Notes: generated by a model from the sequence alone, not told the origin. DNA of 64,000 bases from Deltaproteobacteria bacterium (GCA_020444075.1 JAHLLR010000002.1:116594-180593), one strand, 5' to 3'. Shown: positions 49,397 through 59,689, counted from the stretch's first letter. Made by a program: numbers and translations.

Positions 49397-49714
49397 ATCC
49401 TTTGTTTATGACTGGGATTAAACAAAGCAACCCACGTGCCATTCAGCGATATTTGTTAATTATATAATGATAAAGGATCTTTAAGAGTGTTTGCGCGGTT
49501 GTTTGATTTTGTAATATGATTTCAAAATTGTAATAAAAAATTTTATTAAATTACAAAATTGGTATTACGGGCTCGGAAATCAAAATTGCCGCAGGTTCAC
49601 TGATTCCAACTGAAAATGCACCTCGAAGGAGCAGGAGCAGCCACTTCAAGGTGCATTCAGGGGAGGAGCGGAGATTGTCAGTTATTTTGAAAAGATATTT
49701 CGTTTACGTTTCGA
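49397..49714. other. AT-rich region upstream of glnD
   Basis: 318 bp between amtB copy 2 and glnD. It holds a terminator (49617-49655) and a long AT-rich tract with ATTTTGTAAT near 49507 and its inverse ATTACAAAAT near 49551, possibly part of the glnD promoter region. Confidence 0.4.
49617..49655 (-). terminator. Terminator downstream of amtB copy 2
   Basis: TGCACCTCGAAG (49617-49628) pairs with CTTCAAGGTGCA (49644-49655) with one mismatch; on the - strand a TTTT run follows. It separates the glnK-amtB unit from the glnD unit. Confidence 0.6.
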
Positions 49715-51124
49715 TTAAGACTGGGTTACCGGGTTTGCCGCTGCGGCGTAGCTGGTCAATCCCGATGATGGCGGCCCGGAAACAGTGGAGATGCCGCCAT
49801 GGGTGGAAACTCCGAAGTCCGGGTAGGCAATACCGCCATGCTCGGCGTAGTCCAGCCCTTCCAGTTCTTCGTCCGGTGAAACTCGCAGTCCGATGGTCTT
49901 GTCAATGAGTTTGAACATTGCCAAGGCCACGGGGAAAGTCCAGAGAAAGCAGGAGACGATGCCCAGAACCTGAACGCCGATAATGGCAGCCGTTGTGCCA
50001 CCCATATTGAAAATGCCTGCCGCCAAGGTTCCCCACGCACCGTTGACGCCATGTACGGAAACGGCACCCACCGGATCGTCGATTCTGATCTTGTCGAAGA
50101 ACATGACCGAAAAGACAACGATGACACCGGCGATGGCCCCGATGATGATGGAGCTGGAGGGCGACACATTGGCACAGCCTGCCGTAATCGCAACCAAACC
50201 AGCCAGGGCGCCGTTGAGGCTCATGCCCACTTCGGGTTTGCCGAATTTCATCCAGGAGACGATCATGGCCAGACAGCAGCCGGCGGCGGCGGCCAGGTTG
50301 GTGTTGACAAAAATCATGGCAATGCTGGTATCTGCTGTTGTGGTGGAGCCGGGGTTGAACCCGAACCATCCGAGCCACAGAATGAACACGCCAAGTGCGG
50401 CCAACGGGATGTTGTGGCCCATGATGGGCTTGATCTTGCCGTCTTTGGTGTATTTACCCAGACGGGGGCCGAGCACGATGGCGCCGGCAAGGGCGGCCCA
50501 ACCGCCCACCGAATGCACCACCGTGGAGCCGGCAAAGTCGATGAAGCCAAACTTTTCCAGCCATCCGCCGCCGTGAAATAGACTGCCCCAGGCCCAGGAG
50601 CCGAAAATCGGATAAATCAGAAGACTGACCACGGCGCTGTAAATGAGGTATCCGGTAAACTTGGTCCGCTCGGCCATGGCACCGGAAACGATGGTGGCGG
50701 CGGTGGCGGCAAAGACGGCCTGGAACATCCAGAAGGCCAGCACCCAGGGGTCCCCGTCAGGTGAAAAGTCACTGAGGAAAAATCCGGAAGTGCCAAACCA
50801 GCCGGTGGTGGTAGCCCCGAACATGATTCCGAACCCGATGGCCCAGAAGGCGATGGAGCCAATGGCAAAATCCATGAGGTTTTTCATCATGATATTGATG
50901 GAGTTCTTGGCCCGGGTGAAACCGGCTTCAACCATGGCAAAACCGGCCTGCATGAAAAACACCAGGGCGGCGGCCACCAGGGTCCACAGGTAGTTGGCGT
51001 GGGTCTGTACCAGGTCGATGGCGGCCTTGTTGGTTAAGACGGTGGGCTCGGGATCGGACGCCATGGCAGCGGACGCAAAAATCAGGGCAACTATTATCGG
51101 CAGGATAAACGCTTTCAGTTTCAT
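49715..51124 (-). CDS. amtB: Ammonium transporter, copy 2
   Basis: 469 residues from ATG 51124 (AAAAAGGAG just upstream). Signal peptide at residues 1-22, then eleven membrane helices, with pore histidines in FAGSTVVHSVGGW and AVSVHGVNGAWG. The C-terminal cytoplasmic tail is longer than in copy 1 and ends in a low-complexity Ser/Gly/Ala stretch. It is cotranscribed with its own PII gene, 53 bp upstream, the classic glnK-amtB arrangement. Confidence 0.95.
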   Translation of the reverse strand: MKLKAFILPIIVALIFASAAMASDPEPTVLTNKAAIDLVQTHANYLWTLVAAALVFFMQAGFAMVEAGFTRAKNSINIMMKNLMDFAIGSIAFWAIGFGIMFGATTTGWFGTSGFFLSDFSPDGDPWVLAFWMFQAVFAATAATIVSGAMAERTKFTGYLIYSAVVSLLIYPIFGSWAWGSLFHGGGWLEKFGFIDFAGSTVVHSVGGWAALAGAIVLGPRLGKYTKDGKIKPIMGHNIPLAALGVFILWLGWFGFNPGSTTTADTSIAMIFVNTNLAAAAGCCLAMIVSWMKFGKPEVGMSLNGALAGLVAITAGCANVSPSSSIIIGAIAGVIVVFSVMFFDKIRIDDPVGAVSVHGVNGAWGTLAAGIFNMGGTTAAIIGVQVLGIVSCFLWTFPVALAMFKLIDKTIGLRVSPDEELEGLDYAEHGGIAYPDFGVSTHGGISTVSGPPSSGLTSYAAAANPVTQS

Positions 51125-51177
51125 TTTTCTCTCCTTTTTAGATATAGGTGGTGTCAATGTAGATGGCGTAAGCGATT

Positions 51178-51549
<372 letters not shown>

Positions 51550-51586
51550 CTATCCGGGTTAAGGGCTGTTGTTTGGATGACTATAG

Positions 51587-51602
51587 AGCAACCGTTATGC
51601 CA
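51587..51602 (-). promoter_or_regulatory. Sigma-54 promoter of glnK-amtB
   Basis: On the - strand the sequence is TGGCATAACGGTTGCT: GG and GC exactly 10 bases apart with TTGCT at the -12 element, a close match to the sigma-54 consensus. The glnK start is 70 bp downstream. Fits nitrogen-limitation control by an NtrC-type activator. Confidence 0.75.
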
Positions 51603-52189
51603 CCTTTACCGAAGTGTATTTTAACATTCTGAATATATATATAAATTACGAATATTCGCGGGCAGATCCTCAGCATCGTTAAAAAACAATTATGTAATAA
51701 TATGGGAATTAAAAAAACAATTATGGGAATAAATATCATACAAAAAGCAATAATGTAATTTGTGAATGTCTGCTCTTTGGCATTGTATTGCGGCAACCCT
51801 ATCAGGCACTCAAAGATTGGAAATCAATGCCCTGCCTATTCGCGGTTTCTTGAACATACCGGATTTTTCGTCTGGATTTTGCGGATGGTTTGGGATGCTG
51901 GTTTATCGTCTAAAAACGAACGGTTGGTTCAGGATTCGAGGGCTGTGGCGACAGTGGAGGAAAGCAATGGTTTTTGTTGCAGACCCCATAAATGTATTGT
52001 CGGTGTCGTCCGCGGATGGCGGCGGGCCCGGCACGATGGGCTCCGAATAGTGGCCGTCATCCGGCGCTTGAAATTATGGCTTGAATTTTCTTCAGGATCT
52101 CCATAAGTTAATTTTTCGCCGCGCGACAGCATAGGGCGCGTAAACCTCTGGCACCCATGAACCTACCGCAGACACAGGAGAAAAGTCCG
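51603..52189. other. Upstream region of glnK with phased AT-rich repeats
   Basis: About 590 bp between the glnK promoter (-) and the aminotransferase gene (+). It contains three phased copies of an AT-rich 14-mer (next entry). No coding frame in it is convincing. Confidence 0.45.
51681..51755. repeat. Three phased AT-rich repeats upstream of the glnK promoter
   Basis: AAAAAACAATTATG occurs at 51681-51694 and 51712-51725, and a variant AAAAAGCAATAATG at 51742-51755: a period of 30-31 bp, close to three helical turns. The array lies about 80-155 bp upstream of the sigma-54 promoter. It may bind an activator or bend the DNA. Confidence 0.5.
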
Positions 52190-53371
52190 ATGACCGTTGC
52201 ACGCAAGATCAACGACATCATGGCTAAATCGTCATGGATTCGCAAAATGTTCGAAGAAGGGGCCAAGCTCAAGGCAGAGCACGGTGCTGACAAGGTGTTC
52301 GATTTCAGCCTGGGCAATCCGATCCTCCCACCGCCGGAAAAATTCAATGAGATTCTACGCGACACGGTGGATTCCTGCGGACTCGGCGACCACTGTTACA
52401 TGCCCCAGGCCGGCTACCCTCAGGTGTGCGTATCCATTGCCGACTACCTGACCAAGGAGCAGGGCGCCGCCATTAGCTGCGATGAGATCATCATGACCTG
52501 CGGGGCTGCCGGTGCACTCAATGTCATCTTCAAGGCCCTTCTGGATCCTGGAGATGAAGTGCTGACGCCAACGCCGTGTTTCGTCGAGTATCGGTTCTAT
52601 GCGGACAATCATGGCGGAATCCTGAAAATGGTGGCCACCCGACCGGACTTCACCCTTGATCTCGATGCGATCGGTGAAGCCATCACCGGGAAAACCAAAG
52701 TCGTGCTGATCAATTCCCCCAACAATCCCACGGGTCAGATTTACAACAGGGAGAGCCTTGAGGCGTTGGGTCACCTGCTGACTGAAAAAAGCCGCGATTT
52801 CGGTCACATCATCTACCTGGTATCGGACGAGCCCTACCGGAAGATCGTCTTCGACGATGCCACGGTGCCGTCCATTTTCCAATGTTATCGGGAAAGCATT
52901 ATCGCCACCTCCTATTCCAAGGATATCTCCATTCCCGGCGAACGCATCGGTTTTGCCGCGGTGAACCCCGCCGCCACCCATAAAAGGGAACTGATGGCCG
53001 GCATGGCGCTGACCAACCGGATTCTTGGATTTGTCAATGCACCGGCCCTGATGCAGCGGGTGGTTGCCTGCATGCAGGGGATGAGCGTGGACATCGGCGA
53101 GTACAAACGCAAAAGAGATCTGCTTTGCGCCGGCCTTGCCGATGCCGGTTATGATTTTACGCCACCGCCAGGGGCGTTTTACCTGTTTCCGCGCACGCCC
53201 ATTGCCGATGATGTGGCCTTTGTCAAAGACCTGCAACAGGAACTGATCCTGGTGGTTCCGGGCAGCGGTTTTGCGGGCCCAGGGCATTTTCGCATTGCCT
53301 TTTGTGTTGAGGACCAGACCATCATCAATGCCTTGCCGGGGTTCAAGCGGGTAATGCAAAAATACAAATAG
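52190..53371 (+). CDS. PLP-dependent aminotransferase, class I/II
   Basis: 393 residues from ATG 52190, with AGGAG nine bases ahead; an ATG at 52157 would add 11 residues. Class I/II fold: NSPNNPTGQIY around residue 175, VSDEPYRKIVFD, and the PLP lysine K244 in SYSKDISIPGERIGF. The opening KINDIMAKSSWIRKMFEEG is typical of a subfamily usually annotated as aspartate-type aminotransferase. Amino donor and acceptor are not determined by sequence. Unlinked to a clear operon. Confidence 0.87.
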   Translation: MTVARKINDIMAKSSWIRKMFEEGAKLKAEHGADKVFDFSLGNPILPPPEKFNEILRDTVDSCGLGDHCYMPQAGYPQVCVSIADYLTKEQGAAISCDEIIMTCGAAGALNVIFKALLDPGDEVLTPTPCFVEYRFYADNHGGILKMVATRPDFTLDLDAIGEAITGKTKVVLINSPNNPTGQIYNRESLEALGHLLTEKSRDFGHIIYLVSDEPYRKIVFDDATVPSIFQCYRESIIATSYSKDISIPGERIGFAAVNPAATHKRELMAGMALTNRILGFVNAPALMQRVVACMQGMSVDIGEYKRKRDLLCAGLADAGYDFTPPPGAFYLFPRTPIADDVAFVKDLQQELILVVPGSGFAGPGHFRIAFCVEDQTIINALPGFKRVMQKYK

Positions 53372-53567
53372 TTTCCGCCCAGAAACGGCATCTTGCTGTC
53401 CAGCTCAGCGTTCTCATGATTTTGAAATCCTCGACGCAGCGTCGCTACGCCTGTGGTTTCAATATCGCTGCGGCCTTGATCTGCACCGTAATCTACCATT
53501 TCTGAACGGAAACTGAAATTTTACAACAGGCATTCGTCAACCTATATATAATGAGGGGGCAGGTTTC

Positions 53568-53972
53568 ATGAAAATTTTGAAGATCGATCATTTGGGTATT
53601 GCGGTGAACAGTATCGACAGTGGCAAAGATTTTTGGTCCGGGGTGCTGGGGCTGGATTTCGAAGGGGCGGAAACCGTAGCCGAACAAAAGGTCACCACGG
53701 CATTTTTTCCCGTGGGGGAAAGCGAAGTGGAATTGCTGGAATCCACGGCACCGGACGGCCCGGTGGCCAAATATATCGAAAAGCGTGGCCAGGGCATTCA
53801 GCATGTGGCTTTCCGCGTCGAAAACATTGACGAAGCCTTGGCCGAGTTGAAAGAAAAGGGTGTGCAACTCATCGACCAGCAGCCCAGAATCGGTGCCGGC
53901 GGTGCCAGGATCGCCTTTCTGCATCCCAAGGCCACCAACGGCGTGCTGGTTGAGCTGTGCCAACGGGATTGA
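53568..53972 (+). CDS. mce: Methylmalonyl-CoA epimerase
   Basis: 134 residues, one VOC-fold pair typical of Mce: IDHLGIAVNSI at the N-terminus (metal histidine), FFPVGESEVELLEST, GIQHVAFRVENIDEAL and the closing GVLVELCQ. It interconverts the two epimers of methylmalonyl-CoA in the propionate/succinate route, which many sulfate reducers use. It lies about 280 bp upstream of a CoA-transferase gene, itself possibly a propionate enzyme. Confidence 0.93.
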   Translation: MKILKIDHLGIAVNSIDSGKDFWSGVLGLDFEGAETVAEQKVTTAFFPVGESEVELLESTAPDGPVAKYIEKRGQGIQHVAFRVENIDEALAELKEKGVQLIDQQPRIGAGGARIAFLHPKATNGVLVELCQRD

Positions 53973-53992
53973 TGGTTCTTGTCTATTTTTAA

Positions 53993-54055
53993 GGACGGCT
54001 TCCCGCCGCTGATTTTGAAATTTCCACAGAATTGTCTTTCGGCGGGAGGCCGTCC
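53993..54055. terminator. Large stem-loop downstream of mce
   Basis: GGACGGCTTCCCGCCG (53993-54008) pairs with CGGCGGGAGGCCGTCC (54040-54055), 16 bp with one G-T pair and a 31-base loop, followed by GTTTT. It probably ends the mce transcript, though the T tract is weak and displaced. Confidence 0.5.
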
Positions 54056-54134
54056 CTGAGTTTTAATGCCTCTTTGTGGCCAAAACGCCCACCTCCCCTT
54101 TTTTTATCTGCCTACCTGGCTTTTCCAGCCCTTA

Positions 54135-54150
54135 CGGCATTTTTTTTGCT
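54135..54150 (+). promoter_or_regulatory. Likely sigma-54 promoter for the CoA-transferase gene
   Basis: CGGCATTTTTTTTGCT has GG at 54136-54137 and GC at 54148-54149, exactly 10 bases apart, with TTGCT at the -12 element. It is about 105 bp upstream of the CoA-transferase start. The convergent sigma-54 activator at 56298 is the obvious candidate regulator. Confidence 0.55.
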
Positions 54151-54255
54151 TTAGCTTTCAGTGCCGCCTGAGTTGCGGACATTGGTCATGCCAATTTCCC
54201 TTCAGGCCTTTTAACTGAAATCTTACATGAAAATTGAAATGCCAGGAGTTCTGCC

Positions 54256-56274
54256 ATGGAAAAAAAATCTGCCTTGTCCGCATCCGCTCATCCCATGTTG
54301 TCCCCCTTACCGCCGGACCGGGCCAAAAAAGGAAAGGTTGTTTCCGCTGAGGAGGCCGTTCGCATTATCCGGGACGGTGATACCATCGCCACCGGCGGTT
54401 TCGTGGGTATCGGGTTTCCCGAACAGATTGCCATTGCCCTGGAATCTTATTTTCTGGAATACGAGCGTCCCCGTGACCTCACCCTGGTCTATGCCGCCGG
54501 TCAGGGTGACGGCAAGGAGCGGGGATTGAATCATCTGGGGCACCTGGGCCTGGTGAAGCGGGTCGTCGGGGGGCACTGGGGACTGGTACCCAAGCTCCAG
54601 AAACTGGCTCTGGACAATAAGATCGAAGGGTACAACCTGCCTCAGGGCGTCATCTCCCATATGTACCGGGACATTGCCGCCCACAAACCGCGAACCATCA
54701 CCACCGTCGGCCTGGGGACTTTCGTTGATCCGCGCAACGGCGGGGGGAAGATCAATGCCGTCACCACCGAGGACCTGGTGGAACGGGTGCAGTTCGATGG
54801 CAATGACTACCTGGCCTACAAGACTTTTCCCATCCACGTGGCCATCCTGCGGGGTACCACTGCCGATACGGATGGCAACATTACCATGGAGAAGGAAGCC
54901 CTGACCCTCGAAGCGCTTGCCATTGCGACGGCGGCCAGAAACTCCGGCGGTTTCGTCATCGTCCAGGTGGAGCGTGTGGCTGACCGGGGCACCTTGAACG
55001 CCCGGCAGGTGAAGATCCCCGGGATCATGGTGGATTGCGTAGTCGTCTCGGAACCCGAGAACCACTGGCAGACCTTCGGCATCCGGTATGACCCCTCTTT
55101 CAGCAGTGAAATCAAGGTACCGGTTCAATCCCTGTCGCCCATGGAGATGGGAGACCGCAAGATCATCGCCCGCCGGGCGGCCTTCGAACTGATTCCCAAC
55201 AGTGTGGTGAACCTGGGAATCGGCATGCCCGAAGGGGTTTCCAATGTGGCCAACGAGGAAAAGATCATCGAATATCTGACGCTGACCGCAGAGCCGGGCG
55301 TCATCGGCGGATTGCCGGCCGGTGGCCTCAATTTCGGGGCCGCGGTGAATACGGAGGCCCTCATCGATCAGCCTTCGCAGTTCGATTTTTACGACGGCGG
55401 CGGGCTGGATCTGGCCTTTCTGGGCCTGGCCCAGGCCGATGAAGCCGGCAATCTCAATGTAAGCAAGTTCGGCCCCAAACTGGCCGGTGCCGGTGGCTTT
55501 ATCAACATCAGCCAGGCCGCCAAGAAGGTCGTCTTCGTTGGCACGTTTACCGCCGGCGGCCTCAAGATTTCCGTACGTGATCGAACCTTGTCGATCGATC
55601 AGGAAGGCAAGGTGAAAAAGTTCGTCAAACAGGTGGAGCACGTCACCTTTTCCGGCGCCTATTCGGTATCCAAAAATCAACCGGTTCGTTATGTTACCGA
55701 ACGATGCGTTTTCTCGCTGACTCCGGACGGAATGGAACTGATCGAAGTCGCTCCGGGGGTGGATATAGAAAAAGACATCCTGCAGCACATGGACTTCAAA
55801 CCGGTGATCAAGGGCACACCGGCGCTGATGGATGAAAGAATTTTCAGTCCCGAACCCATGGGGCTCAAGGAGGATCTGTTCGCCGTCTCCCTGGAAAAGC
55901 GCTTGGTTTATGACCCGCACGAAAACCTGTTCTTCGTCAACTTCGAGGGATATTCGATTCGCACCCCTGAAGATGTCGAAGCGGTCAGGTCCGCCGTCGC
56001 CAAGGTTTTGGATCATGTGGGCCATCGTGTCTACGCCGTGGTCAACTATGACAATTTCAGTATTTTGCCTGAACTGGTGGGCCCTTATACCGACATGGTG
56101 AAAGGGTTGGTTCGCCGCTATTATACGGGCGTTACCCGCTATACCACCAGCACCTTTCTGCGCATGAAAATCGGCGAAGCGCTCAAAGAGCGGAAGATGG
56201 CGCCCCACATCTATGAAAGCCGGGAGGAGGCTGAGACCGCCCTGAGGGGCGGCGGGAAAGCAACCGATGCCTGA
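54256..56274 (+). CDS. Fused acyl-CoA transferase (YdiF/propionate CoA-transferase family) with C-terminal extension
   Basis: 672 residues. Residues ~25-530 are a family I CoA-transferase with fused alpha and beta halves: [19 protein letters not shown] at the N-terminus and the catalytic glutamate region [17 protein letters not shown]. The family moves CoA between short-chain acids such as acetate, propionate, lactate or acetoacetate. YdiF-like enzymes usually stop near 530 residues; here about 135 more follow ([19 protein letters not shown], then [15 protein letters not shown]), a separate domain I do not recognise. CAGGAG precedes the ATG. A sigma-54-like promoter lies upstream. Confidence 0.87.
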   Translation: MEKKSALSASAHPMLSPLPPDRAKKGKVVSAEEAVRIIRDGDTIATGGFVGIGFPEQIAIALESYFLEYERPRDLTLVYAAGQGDGKERGLNHLGHLGLVKRVVGGHWGLVPKLQKLALDNKIEGYNLPQGVISHMYRDIAAHKPRTITTVGLGTFVDPRNGGGKINAVTTEDLVERVQFDGNDYLAYKTFPIHVAILRGTTADTDGNITMEKEALTLEALAIATAARNSGGFVIVQVERVADRGTLNARQVKIPGIMVDCVVVSEPENHWQTFGIRYDPSFSSEIKVPVQSLSPMEMGDRKIIARRAAFELIPNSVVNLGIGMPEGVSNVANEEKIIEYLTLTAEPGVIGGLPAGGLNFGAAVNTEALIDQPSQFDFYDGGGLDLAFLGLAQADEAGNLNVSKFGPKLAGAGGFINISQAAKKVVFVGTFTAGGLKISVRDRTLSIDQEGKVKKFVKQVEHVTFSGAYSVSKNQPVRYVTERCVFSLTPDGMELIEVAPGVDIEKDILQHMDFKPVIKGTPALMDERIFSPEPMGLKEDLFAVSLEKRLVYDPHENLFFVNFEGYSIRTPEDVEAVRSAVAKVLDHVGHRVYAVVNYDNFSILPELVGPYTDMVKGLVRRYYTGVTRYTTSTFLRMKIGEALKERKMAPHIYESREEAETALRGGGKATDA

Positions 56275-56297
56275 CTGGCCGACATGTATCTGTTTTG

Positions 56298-57713
56298 CTA
56301 CACCAACTCCCTGCCGCTCAGAGATATCCCGTGCTTTTTGATTTTTTTATAGAGCAGGGTCCGGTGAATACCCAGTAAGGAAGCGGCGCGAACCTTGTTG
56401 TTGCCGGTTTTTTTCAGCGCAGCGACAATCACCGCTTTTTCCGCATCGGCCTGAACCTCGCGAATGGGTTGAACCCCGACGATATCGGGTGGCACCGGTT
56501 GTCTCTTGAGAGGCAACGGCAGATCCGTCAGTTCGATCACATCGCCGTTCATGGTGGACAGGGCTCGGTCGATGACATTGGACAGTTCGCGCACATTTCC
56601 CTGCCATGAATAAGCCAGCAGCGCATTGATCGCCTTCGGGCTGAGCCGGATTTTTTCTGCGGTGGTGTCCGGGGCCGCCTGCCGCAGGAGATGCCGGGCA
56701 ATAGGGATTATGTCTTCCGTTCGCTCTCTCAGCGGCGGGATGTTCAGAGAAATGACATTGAGCCGATAAAACAGATCGTTGCGGAATCGTCCCTTTTCAA
56801 TCAGCCGTTCCAGGTTCTGGTTGGTGGCGGCAATGAGCCTGAAATCGGATTGAATGACGGTATTCCCGCCCACCCGTTCAAACACTTTTTCTTCCAGTAC
56901 CCGCAATAACTTGGGCTGCATTTCCAGGGGCAGGTCACCGATCTCATCCAGGAATATGGTCCCTTGATGGGCCAGTTCGAATTTGCCCGGCTTGCCTGCC
57001 GACCGGGCACCGGTAAAGGCACCGCGGTCATACCCGAACAGTTCCGACTCCAGCAGGTCCTTGGGAATGGCGGCACAATTGATCTGTACAAAAGGATGGA
57101 CTCCCCTTGAACTGGCATGGTGAATGCTCTGGGCAAAAAGCTCTTTGCCGGTCCCGCTTTCACCGACAATCAGCACCGGGTAGGTGTTGGTGGCTGCCAC
57201 CAGTGCCTCCTGTTTCAGCTCAGCGATCGCCCGACTGTTGCCGATAATACTGTCCAGTGTGTATCGGGTGGATCGCAGGGTCATCAGTTCCTTTTGGTAC
57301 CGTTTGACCTGTGACTCCAGATGGCGCAGCTTTTTGGCCAGTTTAACCACTTCACCCACGTCCTGAAACATCACCAGACCGAACACGGCTATGACTTTCC
57401 CGGCCTTTTTAATGGGAATGCGGTGCACCACGATGTTCTGGCCGCGAATCATTTGGGTCTGATTGATTTCGGGTTTGCCGGTCCTGCCCACAATATGCAT
57501 GCGGGTGTTCTCTACGACTTCGGTGCAGTGTTTTCCGATACTATCGACTGCATCGAGGCCGAGAAACCGCGCATAGGGTTTGTTGAGATGGGTCACCACG
57601 CCATTGGCGTCCGTCACTATGGCGCCGTTGTAAATGCTGTCGAAAATCAAGTGAAACAACTCCAGCTGGCTCATTACCTCTTGGAAATCGCGGCAGTCTT
57701 GATTGTTCTTCAT
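56298..57713 (-). CDS. PAS-domain sigma-54-dependent activator
   Basis: 471 residues. No receiver domain; instead an N-terminal PAS domain (~15-125, [23 protein letters not shown]) likely senses a ligand directly. A short coiled coil leads to the AAA+ domain (~155-400) with Walker [12 protein letters not shown] and sigma-54 loop [10 protein letters not shown], then a Fis-type HTH ([22 protein letters not shown]). It resembles the AtoC/RocR-type one-component activators of organic-acid genes. It converges on the CoA-transferase gene 23 bp away and may control it, the lactate operon beyond, or both. Confidence 0.92.
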   Translation of the reverse strand: MKNNQDCRDFQEVMSQLELFHLIFDSIYNGAIVTDANGVVTHLNKPYARFLGLDAVDSIGKHCTEVVENTRMHIVGRTGKPEINQTQMIRGQNIVVHRIPIKKAGKVIAVFGLVMFQDVGEVVKLAKKLRHLESQVKRYQKELMTLRSTRYTLDSIIGNSRAIAELKQEALVAATNTYPVLIVGESGTGKELFAQSIHHASSRGVHPFVQINCAAIPKDLLESELFGYDRGAFTGARSAGKPGKFELAHQGTIFLDEIGDLPLEMQPKLLRVLEEKVFERVGGNTVIQSDFRLIAATNQNLERLIEKGRFRNDLFYRLNVISLNIPPLRERTEDIIPIARHLLRQAAPDTTAEKIRLSPKAINALLAYSWQGNVRELSNVIDRALSTMNGDVIELTDLPLPLKRQPVPPDIVGVQPIREVQADAEKAVIVAALKKTGNNKVRAASLLGIHRTLLYKKIKKHGISLSGRELV

Positions 57714-57913
57714 CTGGATGTGGCCCTCCGATACCCTTCTGAAATTTAGTTGCCGGTTAACGCGGGATGTCGCAAATTTGGGTCATGTAGTCATATAGAT
57801 ACACTTTAGCGGGGCGGACGTCTACTCAATAAACGAATACGATTTTTCAAAAAATGATGTTAACCATCCGATTATAAACCAGATTGACGTAAACCTGTCC
57901 TGTCGTTTTTAAT

Positions 57914-57929
57914 TGGTCCTTTAATTGCA
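57914..57929 (+). promoter_or_regulatory. Sigma-54-like element
   Basis: TGGTCCTTTAATTGCA has GG (57915-57916) and GC (57927-57928) exactly 10 bases apart with a good TTGCA, but a poor -24 element (GGTC in place of GGCA). It points towards the lactate operon, whose first start is 575 bp away, so the link is uncertain. Confidence 0.3.
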
Positions 57930-58343
57930 GAACATCTCATATTTTGGGTCATGTTTTAGGGTCTGCGTTTTAATTGGTATCGCCATTTTAAAACCGGCCC
58001 ACGGAAGTCGGGCCTTTTATATGGTGCTACCACCTGCTTCCGTCAAGGCTTCATGGATAATCGACGCCAGTGTGCCTCACAATCCGTACAACTTAAGGGC
58101 AATTATTGAATTTCTGGTTTTTCCCTGGTGATGACTGCCGCCAACATTTGCACCAGTCATCGAAGCCGTGAGGTGGCAGATTTTCCGCATTACCGGTGGA
58201 ATGCTTGCATTCTAAGGATGAAATCCTGTCGTCGGAGGATTGGGTCCGCAACAGAAAATGCCTTTTTTAATGAACATCATTCATCCTTTGTATCCCAAAA
58301 TTATTGTTGACATGGTCCAGCTTCTGTAATATCCAAGCCAATC

Positions 58344-58358
58344 ATTGGTATGACCAAT
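58344..58358. promoter_or_regulatory. GntR/LldR-type operator palindrome
   Basis: ATTGGT-ATG-ACCAAT, a perfect 6-bp inverted repeat with a 3-base spacer. It matches the pattern bound by PdhR/LldR-type GntR regulators (ATTGGTnnnACCAAT), known controllers of pyruvate and lactate genes. It lies 146 bp upstream of the TRAP-lut operon. The regulator gene is not in this window. Confidence 0.6.
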
Positions 58359-58503
58359 AAATTATCAAACATAGGACCATTTCTGCAAAAAATCCCGGAT
58401 GCCATTGAAAGGAGGTGCGTGGCCAACCTGTCGGCAAGAGTATATATCCGTTTTTAAGTTGAGATGTTTTTAATCCATTCGATTTAGCAGGGAGGAACCC
58501 GTC

Positions 58504-59658
58504 ATGAAAAAAGCGTTAACCACCATTTTTTGCATCGCCCTGGCCCTGTGTTTCCTGACCAGCGCATCCATTGCCGCTGAGAAGCGTGAAAAATTCGGTA
58601 GCGACAAACGCCACGATATCGCTAACCGGGTGAAGTTCAAACCCAGTACGGAAAAAATTCGCTGGAAAATGGTCATGCCCTGGAGCAAGGGCCTTCTGTT
58701 TTACGATATTGCCGTCCATTTTGCAGACAGCGTGCGCCTGGCGTCTGCCGGCCGCCTGGACATCAAGGCCTTTTCCGCCGGTGAACTGGTGCCCGCCATG
58801 CAGAGTTTCGATGCCGTAAGCCAGGGTTCCGCCGATGTCGGCCATGACTGGCCCGGCTACTGGAAGGGCAAGAACGAAGCCTTCGTTGCCTTTGCCTCCG
58901 TTCCCTTCGGGCTGGATGCCGAGGGCTACAACATTTGGCTGTATGAAAAAGGCGGCCTGGAACTGATGCAGGAGCTCTATGGCCAGTTCAACCTTTTCGC
59001 CCTGCCCGGCGGACAGGTTGGCCAGGAGATGGGCCTCTCCTCCAACAAACGGGCAACCAAGATGGAAGATTTCAAGGGCATGCGTGTGCGTACCCCGGGC
59101 TGGTACATGGATATCATGAACAATCTGGGTGCGTCGGTCAGCCCCCTGCCCGGCGGCGAAGTCTACCTGGCCTTGGAGCGTGGCGTCATCGATGCCGCCG
59201 AGTTCTCCTCTCCGGCCATCAACTATCCCATGGGGTTTGACGAAATCACCAAATACGCCATCCAGCCCGGCGTCCATCAGCCCGGTGTCCAGTGCGCCCT
59301 GTTCTTCAATAAGGATTCCTACAACAAGCTGCCCGAAGATTTGAAGTGGATCGTCGATATCTGCGCCAAGGAGACCCAGCTGTGGAGCTACAACTGGATC
59401 AACAGCCTCAACGCCGAAGCCATTCGTCGCTTTAAGGAAAAAATCGAATTCGTCAAGATGGACAAAGAAACGCTAATCGAATTCCGCAAAAAAACCAAAG
59501 CCTATCTCGATGAAGTCAAAGCCAAATACCCGGATGTGAAAAAGGTTCTCGACAGCCAGGAAGCTTTCACCGAGAGCTTTGCCGACTGGCGTGATGCCCG
59601 TTCCGGAGCGGCCGCGTGGCCCTATGAAACTTACATCGGCGGTCGTATTACCGAATAG
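58504..59658 (+). CDS. TRAP transporter substrate-binding protein, lactate/keto-acid-binding type
   Basis: 384 residues with a Sec signal (MKKALTTIFCIALALCFLTS, cut near SIAA-E). The mature protein belongs to the TakP/TTHA0766-like branch of DctP: GMRVRTPGWYMDIMNNLGASV, then LPGGEVYLALERGVIDAAEF, where the arginine and the tryptophan- and glutamate-containing loop bind monocarboxylates with a metal. Family members bind pyruvate or calcium lactate, and lutABC follows in the same operon, so lactate is the likely ligand. GGGAGGAA precedes the ATG. Confidence 0.92.
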   Translation: MKKALTTIFCIALALCFLTSASIAAEKREKFGSDKRHDIANRVKFKPSTEKIRWKMVMPWSKGLLFYDIAVHFADSVRLASAGRLDIKAFSAGELVPAMQSFDAVSQGSADVGHDWPGYWKGKNEAFVAFASVPFGLDAEGYNIWLYEKGGLELMQELYGQFNLFALPGGQVGQEMGLSSNKRATKMEDFKGMRVRTPGWYMDIMNNLGASVSPLPGGEVYLALERGVIDAAEFSSPAINYPMGFDEITKYAIQPGVHQPGVQCALFFNKDSYNKLPEDLKWIVDICAKETQLWSYNWINSLNAEAIRRFKEKIEFVKMDKETLIEFRKKTKAYLDEVKAKYPDVKKVLDSQEAFTESFADWRDARSGAAAWPYETYIGGRITE

Positions 59659-59689
59659 TGACCCATGTGCATTTGATCGCCTGAAAACA

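Larger units (their letters stand above)
57714..58503. other. Long regulatory region between the sigma-54 activator and the lactate operon
   Basis: 790 bp without a convincing gene. It contains a direct repeat of TTTGGGTCATGT (from 57777 and 57944), a sigma-54-like element at 57914-57929 and a GntR-type operator at 58344-58358. A frame at 57925-58131 was rejected. Confidence 0.5.

Noticed and set aside
49617..49655. NtrC binding site (TGCAC...GTGCA)
   Set aside because: The half-sites are about 25 bases apart, too far for an NtrC site; the arms fit a terminator stem better.
51762..52106. Possible 114-residue protein between glnK and the aminotransferase
   Set aside because: No ribosome site, cysteine- and arginine-rich random-looking sequence, and overlapping alternative frames of similar length.
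54307..56208. 633-residue open frame on the - strand
   Set aside because: Antisense shadow of the CoA-transferase gene; composition is typical of reverse-frame translation.
57925..58131. Possible 68-residue protein in the long intergenic region
   Set aside because: TTG start without a ribosome site, no family, and its start falls inside a sigma-54-like element.
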